Positions 1-6,553 are shown, counted from the first letter of the stretch. The stretch is DNA of 10,174 nt from Planctomycetaceae bacterium (GCA_031274385.1 JAISQH010000101.1:1-10174), one strand, 5' to 3'. Notes: generated from the sequence alone by a model not told the origin. Numbers and translations are program-made.

Positions 1-72
1 TACCCCACCATTTTTTTGAGACACGAACCAGACGAACAATACAAGATAAACGAAAGAGCCATCATCAATTCT
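1..72. other. Non-coding left edge, no feature seen
   Basis: No convincing reading frame, RNA or promoter is visible in these bases. They lead directly into the first copy of palindromic repeat family A. An upstream gene may end to the left of the window. Confidence 0.4.
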
Positions 73-169
73 ATTTTAGTCGCGCTAGCGACGACATGAT
101 GCATAACCGGCGGTGTAGCGCAGCGCAATCACCGATTATGCATGATGCTGTCGCTGCGCGACTATTGAA
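73..169. repeat. Palindromic repeat family A, copy 1 (REP/MITE-like)
   Basis: An imperfect inverted repeat. The left arm at about 77-110 reads as the near reverse complement of the right arm at about 132-164. Each arm begins with its own small palindrome, GTCGCGCTAGCGAC at 79-92 and GTCGCTGCGCGAC at 150-162. Next inward is a shared TGATGCATAA-like block, and the centre holds GTAGCGCAGCGC. The left edge ATTTTAGTCGCGCTAGCGAC is repeated exactly at the left edge of copy 2 (from about 6155), and the right edge GCGCGACTAT followed by an A-rich run is shared too. It has no coding content. It resembles REP-type or MITE-type non-autonomous elements, but no mobilising enzyme is present in the window. 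Confidence 0.75.
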
Positions 170-192
170 AAAATGTATGTTAAAAGATGGGG

Positions 193-368
193 GGTATAAC
201 GAGGGGCTTGCCCCCGAAATAGGAATTGACAAGGTCTTTCCCCTTAAATTGATTACCGACGAAATTGATTGATCGCGGACGCAAGCGTACGATATGAATC
301 AATTTCGTCGGGGGCAAGCCCCCGTCGCTAACGCTGTGCGAATGCGATTACGACTTGTGTGGTATAAC
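193..368 (+). repeat. Palindromic repeat family B, copy 1, with flanking direct repeats
   Basis: The core runs about 196-331. Three hairpin-forming palindromes have GCTTGC or GCAAGC at the apex: GGGGCTTGCCCC (203-214), ACGCAAGCGT (279-288) and GGGGGCAAGCCCCC (310-323). The outer two can also pair with each other, and an inner inverted repeat (GAAATTGATT at 261-270 with AATCAATTTC near 297-306) surrounds the middle one. The reverse complement of copy 2 (3193-3352) matches this core in the same order, so the two copies are in opposite orientation. The 8-mer GGTATAAC occurs on both sides (193-200 and 361-368) and could be a target-site duplication, although it lies asymmetrically about the core. 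No coding potential is seen. Confidence 0.75.
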
Positions 369-667
369 AAGGCAGCCTACCTTGCCTAAATTAAACTCTA
401 CTAAATGAACGCCGGGAAAAAATCACTAATAAATTGAAAGAATTGACAAGATTTTCAAAAAAATAACTATTTTCGTCTTTGTTAAAATACGGGAAACTGG
501 TATAATCCTTCTCCCGATTCGTTTTGGGGCAGTCCCATTTCGGTCAACAGAACAATCAACGCCGCAATATTGCTAACGTTTCGCGTTGACATTTCACTTT
601 GGAAGTTGGTAAAACTCAAACTAAACTAAACTAAATTAAAAACGTTGTTTAACAGGAAACAGGATTC
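369..667. other. AT-rich leader region of the SurA_N-like gene
   Basis: About 300 bases without a credible gene. It holds the possible promoter at 443-471, a short run of CTAAA-type repeats near 613-640, and a weak Shine-Dalgarno-like AGGA (654-657) ten bases before the ATG at 668. No riboswitch or RNA gene was recognised. Confidence 0.4.
443..471 (+). promoter_or_regulatory. Possible sigma70-type promoter for the SurA_N-like gene
   Basis: A perfect TTGACA (443-448) is followed after 17 bases by ACTATT (466-471), a weak -10 (TAACTA at 464-469 is an alternative with 15-base spacing). It would give a leader of roughly 190 bases. The -35 is strong and the -10 is poor, so this is tentative. Confidence 0.3.
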
Positions 668-3157
668 ATGGCATTTCATCCGTTCAGAAGTTTTCAGAGG
701 AATCAAAAATTTTGGCTTGCCATTTTGGGTGTCGGAACAATGATTTCGTTTATTATTTTGCCGGTTCTTATGCAATTGTTTTCCGGTTCAGGCGGTGGAA
801 CGGGTCCCGGCGAAATTGCTTATTCACGGCGTTACGGTCGCGTCAATGAGCAAACGCTTGCCGAATTAAACCGGAATCGGGAGGATTTGGGACGTTTTTA
901 CTTTGTACTCTATCAACAACTTGCCGATCCGGGCAATCAGGAACAAATGATGACGCTGCGCAATCTGGAAATGACCGCAGCACAATACGACCAAGCACTC
1001 GAACAGGAAGAATTAGTCAATCAATGGCTTCTCGCCCAATACGCCAAAGATCAAGGAATGTCCATCGACAAAACCGATATTACCAATCATTTGAAACAGC
1101 TGACCGGAAATCTTCTGACAAAAACAGTTTATCAGAAAACGCTTGAATCCGTCGGAATGTCGGAACAACGTTTCGAATATCTTATTAATTCGGAATTGTT
1201 GTGTATTCGAATGGATGAAACGTTCGGAATTAGTCTGAATGTCATTCCGCCCGCCACACGCTGGGACTGGTTTCAACGCCTCAACCGGCAAATAACCGCC
1301 GAAATCGCCGCTATTCCGGTTGATCAATTTGTTGATAAAATTGCAGCCCCCAACAACGCGCAACTTCAAAAGTTTTTCGACAATTATAAGGATAAACCCT
1401 TCAATCCGACCCTGCTTGACAGCGGTTTTACCGTACCGGAAAAAATGGCGTTTCAATATGTTGAAGCGGTTCCGGGTCAAAAAATTCTCGATTCCATTTC
1501 CGAAGAAGAAATTAAAAAGTATTACGAAGAAAATAAAGAAGCCCAATTCCGAAAACCGGTTCAACCGATAGGGACTTCTCCTTCGTTGCCGAGTTTGCCG
1601 GGGCAAAATCTTTTTCAACCGGGAAGGCTTGGCGGTTTGACTCCAACTCCCGGAATGTTTCCAACTCCGCATCTGCCGAGACCAACTGTTGAAGTGAAAT
1701 CGCCCGAAGTGAATACGGAAACTCCGTTACCGCCGCAAACCGAACCGGTTCCGGCAGCGGATGAAAAGAAGGAAGAACCCAAAACGGAACCGATCCCGTC
1801 AACAAATCAGGAAATCAAACCGGCTGTTGAAGAAAAACCGGAACCGCCCAAATCGGAACCGGCGAAACCGGAATCGGTACAACCGGAGCCAGTGAAACCG
1901 GAACCGCCCAAATCGGAGCCGGTACAACCGAAACCGGTGCAACCGGAGCCGGAAAAGAAAGAAACGTCGGCATTTTTATCGATGCGGACTCGGTTTGTTT
2001 CTTACCAAACGGAAACAGAAACGGAAAAAAGTACCAATCCCGTAACTGAACCAGCGCAACAAAAACCGGAAGAACCCAAAGCCGAAGTAAAACCGGAACC
2101 AACGCAACAAAAACCGGAAGAACTCAAAGCCGAAGTGAAACCGGAACCAACGCAACAAAAAGTAGAAGAACCGGTTGATTTGAGTATTTTGTACCGACCG
2201 TTTGATGAGGTTAAAGAGCAAATTCGTTTAACTCTTGCTACGGAAAAGGTAATGAAGTCGATTGCGTTGATTGAAGAAAAGATGCGTGATTATTTCCAAG
2301 TGTACAACACTCATCTTGATCAGGAAAAAGCCGCTCCGCCAATGCCTGATTTAACGGCGTTTGTGGAAGAGCAAGGACTTGTTTTGAAAACGGTTCCTTT
2401 GGAGACGGTTTACGGTGCTCTTAAATCGGAGTTCGCACGCGGCGCAACCGAACGTGAATATCTGTTCAATTTGTTTAATGAAAGCCCGATTGTTTTTGAA
2501 CCGAAAAAAGTAGGAAGCGGTCTTCTTTGGGTTACTGAGATTCAACCGGAAAACAAACCGGAAAAACTTGAAGAAATCAAAGAAACGGTTCTGAAACGCT
2601 GGAAGGAAGTTGAGGCTCGTCCGTTGGCGTTGAAACGTGCGGAAGAGTTGGCGATGGAAGTTCGCAGTTCGGAAAAATCGCTTGCGGAGACTTTTTTGGG
2701 TCGGAGTGATGTTCCGGTTGTGGAAACGGAACCGTTTACGTACAAAAGTTATGGTGCCTCCATGTATGCGGCGATTTTTGCCATGCGCGGAATACCGCCT
2801 CGTCTTGGTGAGGTTTGCGAAAAAGGAGTTGCCGCTGGCGATTCTGAAATCGGCAACAAGTGGATTGCGGCACCGGGAGTCGAATTTTTGGAAACCGCAT
2901 CGTCGCTCTCGATTGGAGAAGTGGGCGTTGTTTTCAATCAACCGCAAACAGTGGCTTATATAATTCGCATTACGGGCAGTTCGCCTTCGGAAGAAGTTCT
3001 TTGGGAACAATTCCAAAACGCGTCAATGTTGGAATACCGTCTTGCCGGTTATCCCGAATTGGTTGCGGAAGCCCGAAACGCTTGGCTGAACAAAATTTAT
3101 GAAGAATCCGGTTTCAAATGGGTTCGGAAACCGGAAAGTGTTCAACGGCGGCGTTAG
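668..3157 (+). CDS. Membrane-anchored SurA_N-domain protein with Pro/Glu/Lys-rich spacer (PpiD/SurA-like, planctomycete type)
   Basis: 829 residues. A short basic N-terminus is followed by one hydrophobic helix at about 15-38, then a small Gly-rich stretch, giving a type II inner-membrane anchor with the bulk outside the cytoplasm. Residues about 50-180 look like the SurA/PpiD N-terminal chaperone domain: VNEQTLAEL, a helical LVNQWLLAQYAKDQGMS block, and GMSEQRFEYLINSELL. Residues about 279-294 (SEEEIKKYYEENKEAQF) resemble the helix preceding the parvulin domain in PpiD-like proteins, but I see no parvulin catalytic domain. Residues about 298-502 form a low-complexity Pro/Glu/Lys spacer reminiscent of the TonB periplasmic linker. 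From about 502 a folded alpha/beta C-terminal region resumes (YRPFDEVKEQIRLTLATEK). The likely role is chaperoning or folding of exported proteins; isomerase activity is doubtful. It ends 36 bases before a family B repeat and is convergent with cysK. Confidence 0.75.
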   Translation: MAFHPFRSFQRNQKFWLAILGVGTMISFIILPVLMQLFSGSGGGTGPGEIAYSRRYGRVNEQTLAELNRNREDLGRFYFVLYQQLADPGNQEQMMTLRNLEMTAAQYDQALEQEELVNQWLLAQYAKDQGMSIDKTDITNHLKQLTGNLLTKTVYQKTLESVGMSEQRFEYLINSELLCIRMDETFGISLNVIPPATRWDWFQRLNRQITAEIAAIPVDQFVDKIAAPNNAQLQKFFDNYKDKPFNPTLLDSGFTVPEKMAFQYVEAVPGQKILDSISEEEIKKYYEENKEAQFRKPVQPIGTSPSLPSLPGQNLFQPGRLGGLTPTPGMFPTPHLPRPTVEVKSPEVNTETPLPPQTEPVPAADEKKEEPKTEPIPSTNQEIKPAVEEKPEPPKSEPAKPESVQPEPVKPEPPKSEPVQPKPVQPEPEKKETSAFLSMRTRFVSYQTETETEKSTNPVTEPAQQKPEEPKAEVKPEPTQQKPEELKAEVKPEPTQQKVEEPVDLSILYRPFDEVKEQIRLTLATEKVMKSIALIEEKMRDYFQVYNTHLDQEKAAPPMPDLTAFVEEQGLVLKTVPLETVYGALKSEFARGATEREYLFNLFNESPIVFEPKKVGSGLLWVTEIQPENKPEKLEEIKETVLKRWKEVEARPLALKRAEELAMEVRSSEKSLAETFLGRSDVPVVETEPFTYKSYGASMYAAIFAMRGIPPRLGEVCEKGVAAGDSEIGNKWIAAPGVEFLETASSLSIGEVGVVFNQPQTVAYIIRITGSSPSEEVLWEQFQNASMLEYRLAGYPELVAEARNAWLNKIYEESGFKWVRKPESVQRRR
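2056..2172 (+). repeat. 48-bp tandem repeat inside the spacer of the SurA_N-like gene
   Basis: Two near-identical 48-bp units (2056-2103 and 2104-2151) and a partial third (2152-2172) encode the 16-residue unit QQKPEEPKAEVKPEPT, then QQKPEELKAEVKPEPT, then QQKVEEP. Changes between the units are only a few bases, so the duplication appears recent. An older, related duplication of KPEPPKSEP-type coding sequence lies at about 1835-1862 and 1895-1921. The period is a multiple of three, so copy-number change would lengthen or shorten the spacer without a frameshift. Confidence 0.85.
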
Positions 3158-3192
3158 GGAAGCGGGGCAGGGTGTACTGTTACATAAGTCAC

Positions 3193-3352
3193 GTTAGCGA
3201 CGGGGGCTTGCCCCCGAAATGATTGATTCTTTTCGTACGCTTGCGTCCGTGATCAATCAATTTCTCCGCAATCAATTGAAGGGGCAAGCCCTCGTCGATT
3301 CCTATTGCGTGGGCAAGGTTTCCGATTTCGGGGGCAAGCCCCCGTCGCTAAC
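3193..3352 (-). repeat. Palindromic repeat family B, copy 2, between convergent genes
   Basis: The outer arms, 3193-3220 and 3325-3352, are perfect reverse complements over 28 bases around a 104-base interior. Palindromes with a GCTTGC/GCAAGC apex are GGGGGCTTGCCCCC (3202-3215), ACGCTTGCGT (3237-3246), the degenerate GGGGCAAGCCCT (3281-3292) and GGGGGCAAGCCCCC (3330-3343). Read on the minus strand, the core matches copy 1 at 196-331. The element lies between the stop codons of the SurA_N-like gene and cysK. It could therefore act as a bidirectional transcription barrier, although no U-tract typical of an intrinsic terminator follows either arm. Confidence 0.85.
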
Positions 3353-3412
3353 ACCATGCGAATGCGTTATTGGCACATGATTGTTTCTTCATTTATTTCC
3401 TCATGTTCCATT

Positions 3413-4351
3413 CTATTCGTGATCGGTGAACAATCTTGTTGAGAGGTAACGTTCTCCGCAACTTGCTGCAACGGTGACGATGGTTTTGTTGTGATTTTCC
3501 GGTCTTGCCGCGATTCGGGCGGCAACCGCGACATTGGCTCCGCTGCTGATTCCTGCCAGAATTCCTTCTTCTTTTGCCAAACGCCGTCCCCAAAAAAAGG
3601 CTTCTTCCGTCATCACCGTTTCGACATTGTTAATGAGTGACGTATCGAGATTTTTGGGAATAAATCCCGCGCCAATACCTTGAATCGCGTGCGGTCCCGG
3701 TCGTCCGCCGGAAAGAACCGGCGAATCGGCCGGCTCCACCGCGTAAGCCACAATATCTTTCTTTTGACCCCGCAAATACCGCGTCACACCGGTAAATGTA
3801 CCGCCGGTTCCCACTCCCGTTAAAAAAATGTCAATTTTACCTTGTGTATCCGCCCAGATTTCCGGTCCGGTGGTTGTTTCGTGAATGGCGGGGTTGGACG
3901 GATTCTCGAACTGTTGCGGAATCCATGAATTAGGATTTTCTTCCGCCAATTGATACGCCTTATCAATGGCACCTTTCATGCCAATCGAACCGGGTGTCAG
4001 AACAAGATTGGCACCCAACGCGGCAAGAAGTTGGCGACGCTCAATACTCATTGTTTCCGGCATGACCAATGTTAATTTCAAACCGTTGGCTGCCGCAACA
4101 AAAGCAAGTGCAATTCCGGTATTTCCGCTTGTCGGTTCGATGATTTCAGTTTCCGAATTGAGGATTTCCGCATTTTGTGCCGCCTCAATCATGGCACGAC
4201 CAATTCGATCCTTGACACTGGAAAGCGGATTGAAAAATTCAAGCTTCAACAAAACAGTAGCATGTTTTTTGGGAATAATCTTTCCCAATTTCACAAGAGG
4301 CGTATCGAAGGTCGTTTGAGCAATTGTGTCATAAGTTCGGTTGTGGCTCAT
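3413..4351 (-). CDS. cysK: Cysteine synthase (O-acetylserine sulfhydrylase A family)
   Basis: 312 residues, a normal length for the family. This PLP-dependent cytosolic enzyme replaces the acetate of O-acetylserine with sulfide to make cysteine, the last step of sulfur assimilation. Visible hallmarks are the PLP-binding lysine K47 in the PLSSVKDRIG motif, the substrate loop TSGNTG (74-79), the phosphate-cradling GTGGT (181-185), QGIGAGFIP (224-232), GISSGAN (267-273) with the cofactor-contacting serine, and the C-terminal GERYLST. The ATG at 4349-4351 is supported by a strong AAGGAG-type ribosome site seven bases upstream. Transcription is divergent from the sigma54 regulator at 4998, and a -24/-12 promoter on this strand lies at 4636-4651. 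CysM or a cystathionine beta-synthase-like enzyme are alternatives within the fold, but the motifs and length favour CysK. Confidence 0.93.
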   Translation of the reverse strand: MSHNRTYDTIAQTTFDTPLVKLGKIIPKKHATVLLKLEFFNPLSSVKDRIGRAMIEAAQNAEILNSETEIIEPTSGNTGIALAFVAAANGLKLTLVMPETMSIERRQLLAALGANLVLTPGSIGMKGAIDKAYQLAEENPNSWIPQQFENPSNPAIHETTTGPEIWADTQGKIDIFLTGVGTGGTFTGVTRYLRGQKKDIVAYAVEPADSPVLSGGRPGPHAIQGIGAGFIPKNLDTSLINNVETVMTEEAFFWGRRLAKEEGILAGISSGANVAVAARIAARPENHNKTIVTVAASCGERYLSTRLFTDHE

Positions 4352-4358
4352 AAATGAA

Positions 4359-4363
4359 CTCCT
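4359..4363 (-). promoter_or_regulatory. Shine-Dalgarno of cysK
   Basis: On the minus strand the sequence AAAGGAGTT precedes the ATG with AGGAG at 4363-4359, seven bases from the start codon. This is the strongest ribosome site together with that of the EF-G-like gene, and it fixes the start. Confidence 0.8.
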
Positions 4364-4835
4364 TTCTCAGATTGGTTTGTCGGGAATTGCTAAAAAATCA
4401 GGATTGGCTGCGAAAAATAGCAAAGTATTGGAAATAATTGTTTTGTATAGCGTTGTGTTATCAAAAGGTTTAGGAATTAATCCTTTTCAATAGACTTGTT
4501 CCATTATAGTTGCTATTGTCAACAGACTTTACAGACTTTACAGATTCGTTTTTTATGAAAATCTGTTAAATCTGCTGACAAAACTAAGTACCTTATTGTC
4601 TTTTTTTTCAAAAGGTTGGCAATGGGGTCATTTTTAGCAATTACTGCGCCAGGAGAGTTTTTTGAGATCGGCATTGACCGTGAAAACGAGGAAAGAAGAC
4701 AAAAGAGTCGTTTTTATAACATGTTAGCGATAAAAGGTTTTACGAATCAATTCTTTTCCTTTTTTTTCCGAAAAATTCATTTTTTTTCGTTTAAAGATTT
4801 ATTTTGGGCGTTCTTTATTATTCTTTTTCCGAGCC
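4364..4835. other. AT-rich divergent intergenic region (cysK leader side)
   Basis: No credible gene. It contains a minus-strand -24/-12 promoter (4636-4651) and tandem ACAGACTTT units at 4522-4530 and 4531-4539. A small inverted repeat, ACAGATT (4540-4546) with AATCTGT (4560-4566), follows, then T-rich tracts at 4600-4810. If transcription starts near 4625 on the minus strand, the cysK leader is about 274 bases long. I do not recognise a riboswitch class in it. Confidence 0.5.
4636..4651 (-). promoter_or_regulatory. Candidate sigma54 (-24/-12) promoter facing cysK
   Basis: On the minus strand the sequence is CTGGCGCAGTAATTGCT. It matches the consensus TGGCACG-N4-TTGCW, with the required GG and GC separated by exactly ten bases. 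TGGC, the following C, TTGC and the terminal T all agree; only two positions in the -24 block differ. The predicted start is near 4625, about 274 bases before the cysK ATG. The adjacent gene for a sigma54 enhancer-binding protein makes the match more credible. No transcript evidence is available. Confidence 0.5.
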
Positions 4836-4838
4836 AAG

Positions 4839-4915
4839 CCGTTAAATATCACGGTTTTGTCTTAAAAATCCGGTTTTGCCCGTTGTATTTCACGGGCAGC
4901 CGTGTAATATGATGG
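4839..4915. promoter_or_regulatory. Three imperfect 16-bp palindromes, candidate upstream activator sites
   Basis: CCGTTAAATATCACGG (4839-4854), CCGTTGTATTTCACGG (4880-4895) and CCGTGTAATATGATGG (4900-4915). Units 1 and 2 share 13 of 16 positions, and units 1 and 3 share 12. Unit 2 sits in a longer perfect inverted repeat, TGCCCGT/ACGGGCA (4877-4898). Centre-to-centre distances are 41 and 20 bases, near four and two helical turns, so a dimeric protein would sit on one face. They lie about 54 to 115 bases upstream of the predicted sigma54 start of the regulator gene. Sites of this form and location are typical of sigma54 enhancer-binding proteins; binding by the neighbouring regulator is inferred. 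Confidence 0.55.
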
Positions 4916-4935
4916 ATTACCTGCCATTTTCTTTT

Positions 4936-4951
4936 CGGCATAAGATTTGCT
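4936..4951 (+). promoter_or_regulatory. Candidate sigma54 (-24/-12) promoter of the enhancer-binding protein gene
   Basis: CGGCATAAGATTTGCT has GG at 4937-4938 and GC at 4949-4950 with the required ten-base separation, a GGCA core in the -24 block and a perfect TTGCT in the -12 block. The predicted start is near 4962, giving a leader of about 36 bases to the ATG at 4998. This also argues against a TTG start at 4965. Confidence 0.55.
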
Positions 4952-4997
4952 TATCATTATTTAATTGATTTTCTTCAATTCACAAATTCAATTTCTT

Positions 4998-6056
4998 ATG
5001 GATAGTATAATTGGTCATGATGCGGGACTCAAGTCGGTACTTGAGCGAGCGAGACTTGTTGCGAGGTCTGATGTTCCGGTCTTGATTCTTGGTGAAACCG
5101 GGAGCGGAAAAGAAGTTTTTGCCAGGCATATTCACGAGGAATCTCGGCGAGCCGGTCTTCCTTTTCTTAAAGTGAATTGCGGAGCGGTGCCGCCGGAGTT
5201 AATTGATTCGTATCTTTTTGGTCATGAGAAAGGAGCGTTCACCGGAGCGGTGGAAAAGCGTAAAGGCTGGTTTGAAGCGGCAAATGGCGGAACGCTTCTT
5301 CTTGACGAGATTGGTGAACTTCCGTTGGCGGCACAGGTTCGTTTTTTACGGGTTCTTCAGGACGGAAGTTTCGAGTCGGTTGGCGGCGGCGGAAATAATC
5401 GACGTGTTGATGTGCGGATTATTGCCGCAACACATCGCAATTTACGCCAAATGGTCAAAGAAGGAGGGTTTCGGGAGGATTTGTGGTATCGGATTTCTGT
5501 TTTTCCAATTCGGATTCCACCGTTGCGGGAACGTCTGGAGGATATCGGACAACTTGCCCGGTTTTTTGTGCAACGTGCGGCGGCTAAATTTTCCCTGCCG
5601 GAAATTCCTATTCGCAAAGAGGATATTGCGGTTCTTGAAAAATATCCGTGGCCCGGCAATGTCAGGGAGTTTGGGGCGGTCATTGATCGGGCGGTGTTGC
5701 TTGGGGAAGGTCGGCGATTGGCATTCGCTGATTCGTTCCATGAATTGCAAGGTGAACAGGTTCCAGCCGAAATTTTGGCTGAAACCAACGCAACCGACAT
5801 TTTTTTCGATGTTGATGAGAATTCGCAGCAAACATCGCCGGAAAAAAATGAAATTCTGTCTCAAGAGCGTCTGAATTTTATTTCGTTGGACGAAGCCGTT
5901 CGGCAACATATTGAGTCGGCACTGGTTCTGGCTCAGGGTGTTATCGAAGGTGAGAGCGGAGCCGCCGCATTACTCCAAATCAATCCCCACACCCTCCGCG
6001 CCAAAATGCGGAAACTCGGAATCAATTGGTCAAAATTCCGGCGTTTGGGGGAATGA
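4998..6056 (+). CDS. Stand-alone sigma54 enhancer-binding protein (AAA+ ATPase plus Fis-type HTH)
   Basis: 352 residues from the ATG. It is a transcription activator that hydrolyses ATP to remodel sigma54-RNA polymerase. Motifs in order are Walker A GETGSGKE (32-39), the sigma54-contacting loop GAFTGA (79-84), Walker B GTLLLDEIG (98-106), AATHRNL (143-149), FREDLWYRI (158-166) with the arginine-finger region, PPLRERLEDI (174-183), and the sensor II stretch YPWPGNVREF (216-225). A linker is followed by a Fis-like helix-turn-helix at about 321-345 (AAALLQINPHTLRAKMRKLGI). The AAA+ domain begins at the first residues, so there is no receiver, GAF or PAS sensor; the architecture is like PspF or SfnR. 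Activity must then be set by a partner protein or by expression level. An in-frame TTG 33 bases upstream is less likely. No clear Shine-Dalgarno is seen. It is divergent from cysK. Confidence 0.9.
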   Translation: MDSIIGHDAGLKSVLERARLVARSDVPVLILGETGSGKEVFARHIHEESRRAGLPFLKVNCGAVPPELIDSYLFGHEKGAFTGAVEKRKGWFEAANGGTLLLDEIGELPLAAQVRFLRVLQDGSFESVGGGGNNRRVDVRIIAATHRNLRQMVKEGGFREDLWYRISVFPIRIPPLRERLEDIGQLARFFVQRAAAKFSLPEIPIRKEDIAVLEKYPWPGNVREFGAVIDRAVLLGEGRRLAFADSFHELQGEQVPAEILAETNATDIFFDVDENSQQTSPEKNEILSQERLNFISLDEAVRQHIESALVLAQGVIEGESGAAALLQINPHTLRAKMRKLGINWSKFRRLGE

Positions 6057-6152
6057 ATTGCAAACCTTAGTCTTAAACTTTGATTAAATTGATTTGTTTG
6101 ATTGAGTTGATTTGTTTCATTTTTTCTGATTATTTCATTTTTTGTGGAGCAA
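6057..6152. other. Intergenic spacer after the enhancer-binding protein gene
   Basis: T-rich, with the 11-mer TTGATTTGTTT repeated at 6089-6099 and 6107-6117. No hairpin terminator or gene is seen. Confidence 0.4.
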
Positions 6153-6409
6153 GATTTTAGTCGCGCTAGCGACGCTATTATGCATAACCGGCGGTGTAGC
6201 GCAGCGCAACCGCCGCATCGAGCCACTCCCCTACAACAAAGTCGCGCAGCGACGACATCATCGAGCCAATTCTCTTTCTCTCATTTCTAAACTCCACTTT
6301 TGATAATCTCGTCGCTGCGCGGCTAGATTGTTGGGAGCGATTGTCCGGCGGTTGCGCTGCGCTACACCGCCGGTTATGCATCATGCCGTCGCTGCGCGAC
6401 TATGGAAAA
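6153..6409. repeat. Palindromic repeat family A, copy 2, long nested inverted repeat
   Basis: The outer arms (about 6159-6213 and 6347-6402) are near-perfect reverse complements over roughly 55 bases, each carrying the GTCGC...GCGAC palindrome, a TGCATAACCGGCGG block and GTAGCGCAGCGCAA. Inside them a second pair of palindromes, GTCGCGCAGCGAC (6241-6253) and GTCGCTGCGCGGC (6311-6323), forms a nested inverted repeat around an AT-richer centre. Copy 1 (73-169) is a compact version with the same edges but without the insert of about 150 bases. Reading frames across it on the minus strand are repeat artefacts. It would fold into a strong cruciform or RNA stem. Confidence 0.8.
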
Positions 6410-6524
6410 ACAAAAATTTAATTCAACCTTTGTGCTTTGGTACGTCATCCTATTGATTTTGAATATTGCAAACCATTTTCTGATTAATTTGTTGTTTTGT
6501 TCTCCGAAATTCATTATTGGGGAC

Positions 6525-6553
6525 TTGAATGTCTGGCGTTTGGTTTGTAGAAT
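6525..6553 (+). promoter_or_regulatory. Sigma70-type promoter for the EF-G-like gene
   Basis: TTGAAT (6525-6530), 17 bases, TAGAAT (6548-6553). The -10 matches five of six and the -35 four of six positions, with ideal spacing. A start near 6560 would give a leader of about 70 bases to the ATG at 6632. Confidence 0.5.

Noticed and set aside
73..169. CRISPR-like or tRNA-like structure in the palindromic repeats
   Set aside because: Repeats are not regularly spaced with unique spacers, and no cloverleaf with T-loop or anticodon arm can be drawn. They are inverted-repeat elements.
1013..3016. Several long antisense frames within the SurA_N-like gene
   Set aside because: They mirror the coding strand of a clear gene, are rich in Phe/Arg as expected of reverse reading, and resemble no known protein.
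3371..3386. TGGCACATGATTGTTT as a sigma54 promoter on the plus strand
   Set aside because: The -24 block is good, but the required GC ten bases after GG is TT, and it points into the 3' end of cysK with no downstream plus-strand gene.
4503..4522. TTGACA and TATAAT on the minus strand upstream of cysK
   Set aside because: Both hexamers are perfect but separated by only 8 bases, incompatible with a sigma70 promoter. No good partner at 16-18 bases was found for the TATAAT.
4616..4912. 98-codon open frame on the plus strand starting at TTG in the cysK/regulator intergenic region
   Set aside because: Very Phe-rich because the DNA is T-rich, no ribosome site, no recognisable family, and it overlaps the -24/-12 promoter and palindromes. 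Treated as non-coding.
6178..6384. 68-codon minus-strand frame across repeat family A copy 2
   Set aside because: It is made almost wholly of palindromic repeat sequence. Its composition reflects the inverted repeat, not a protein.
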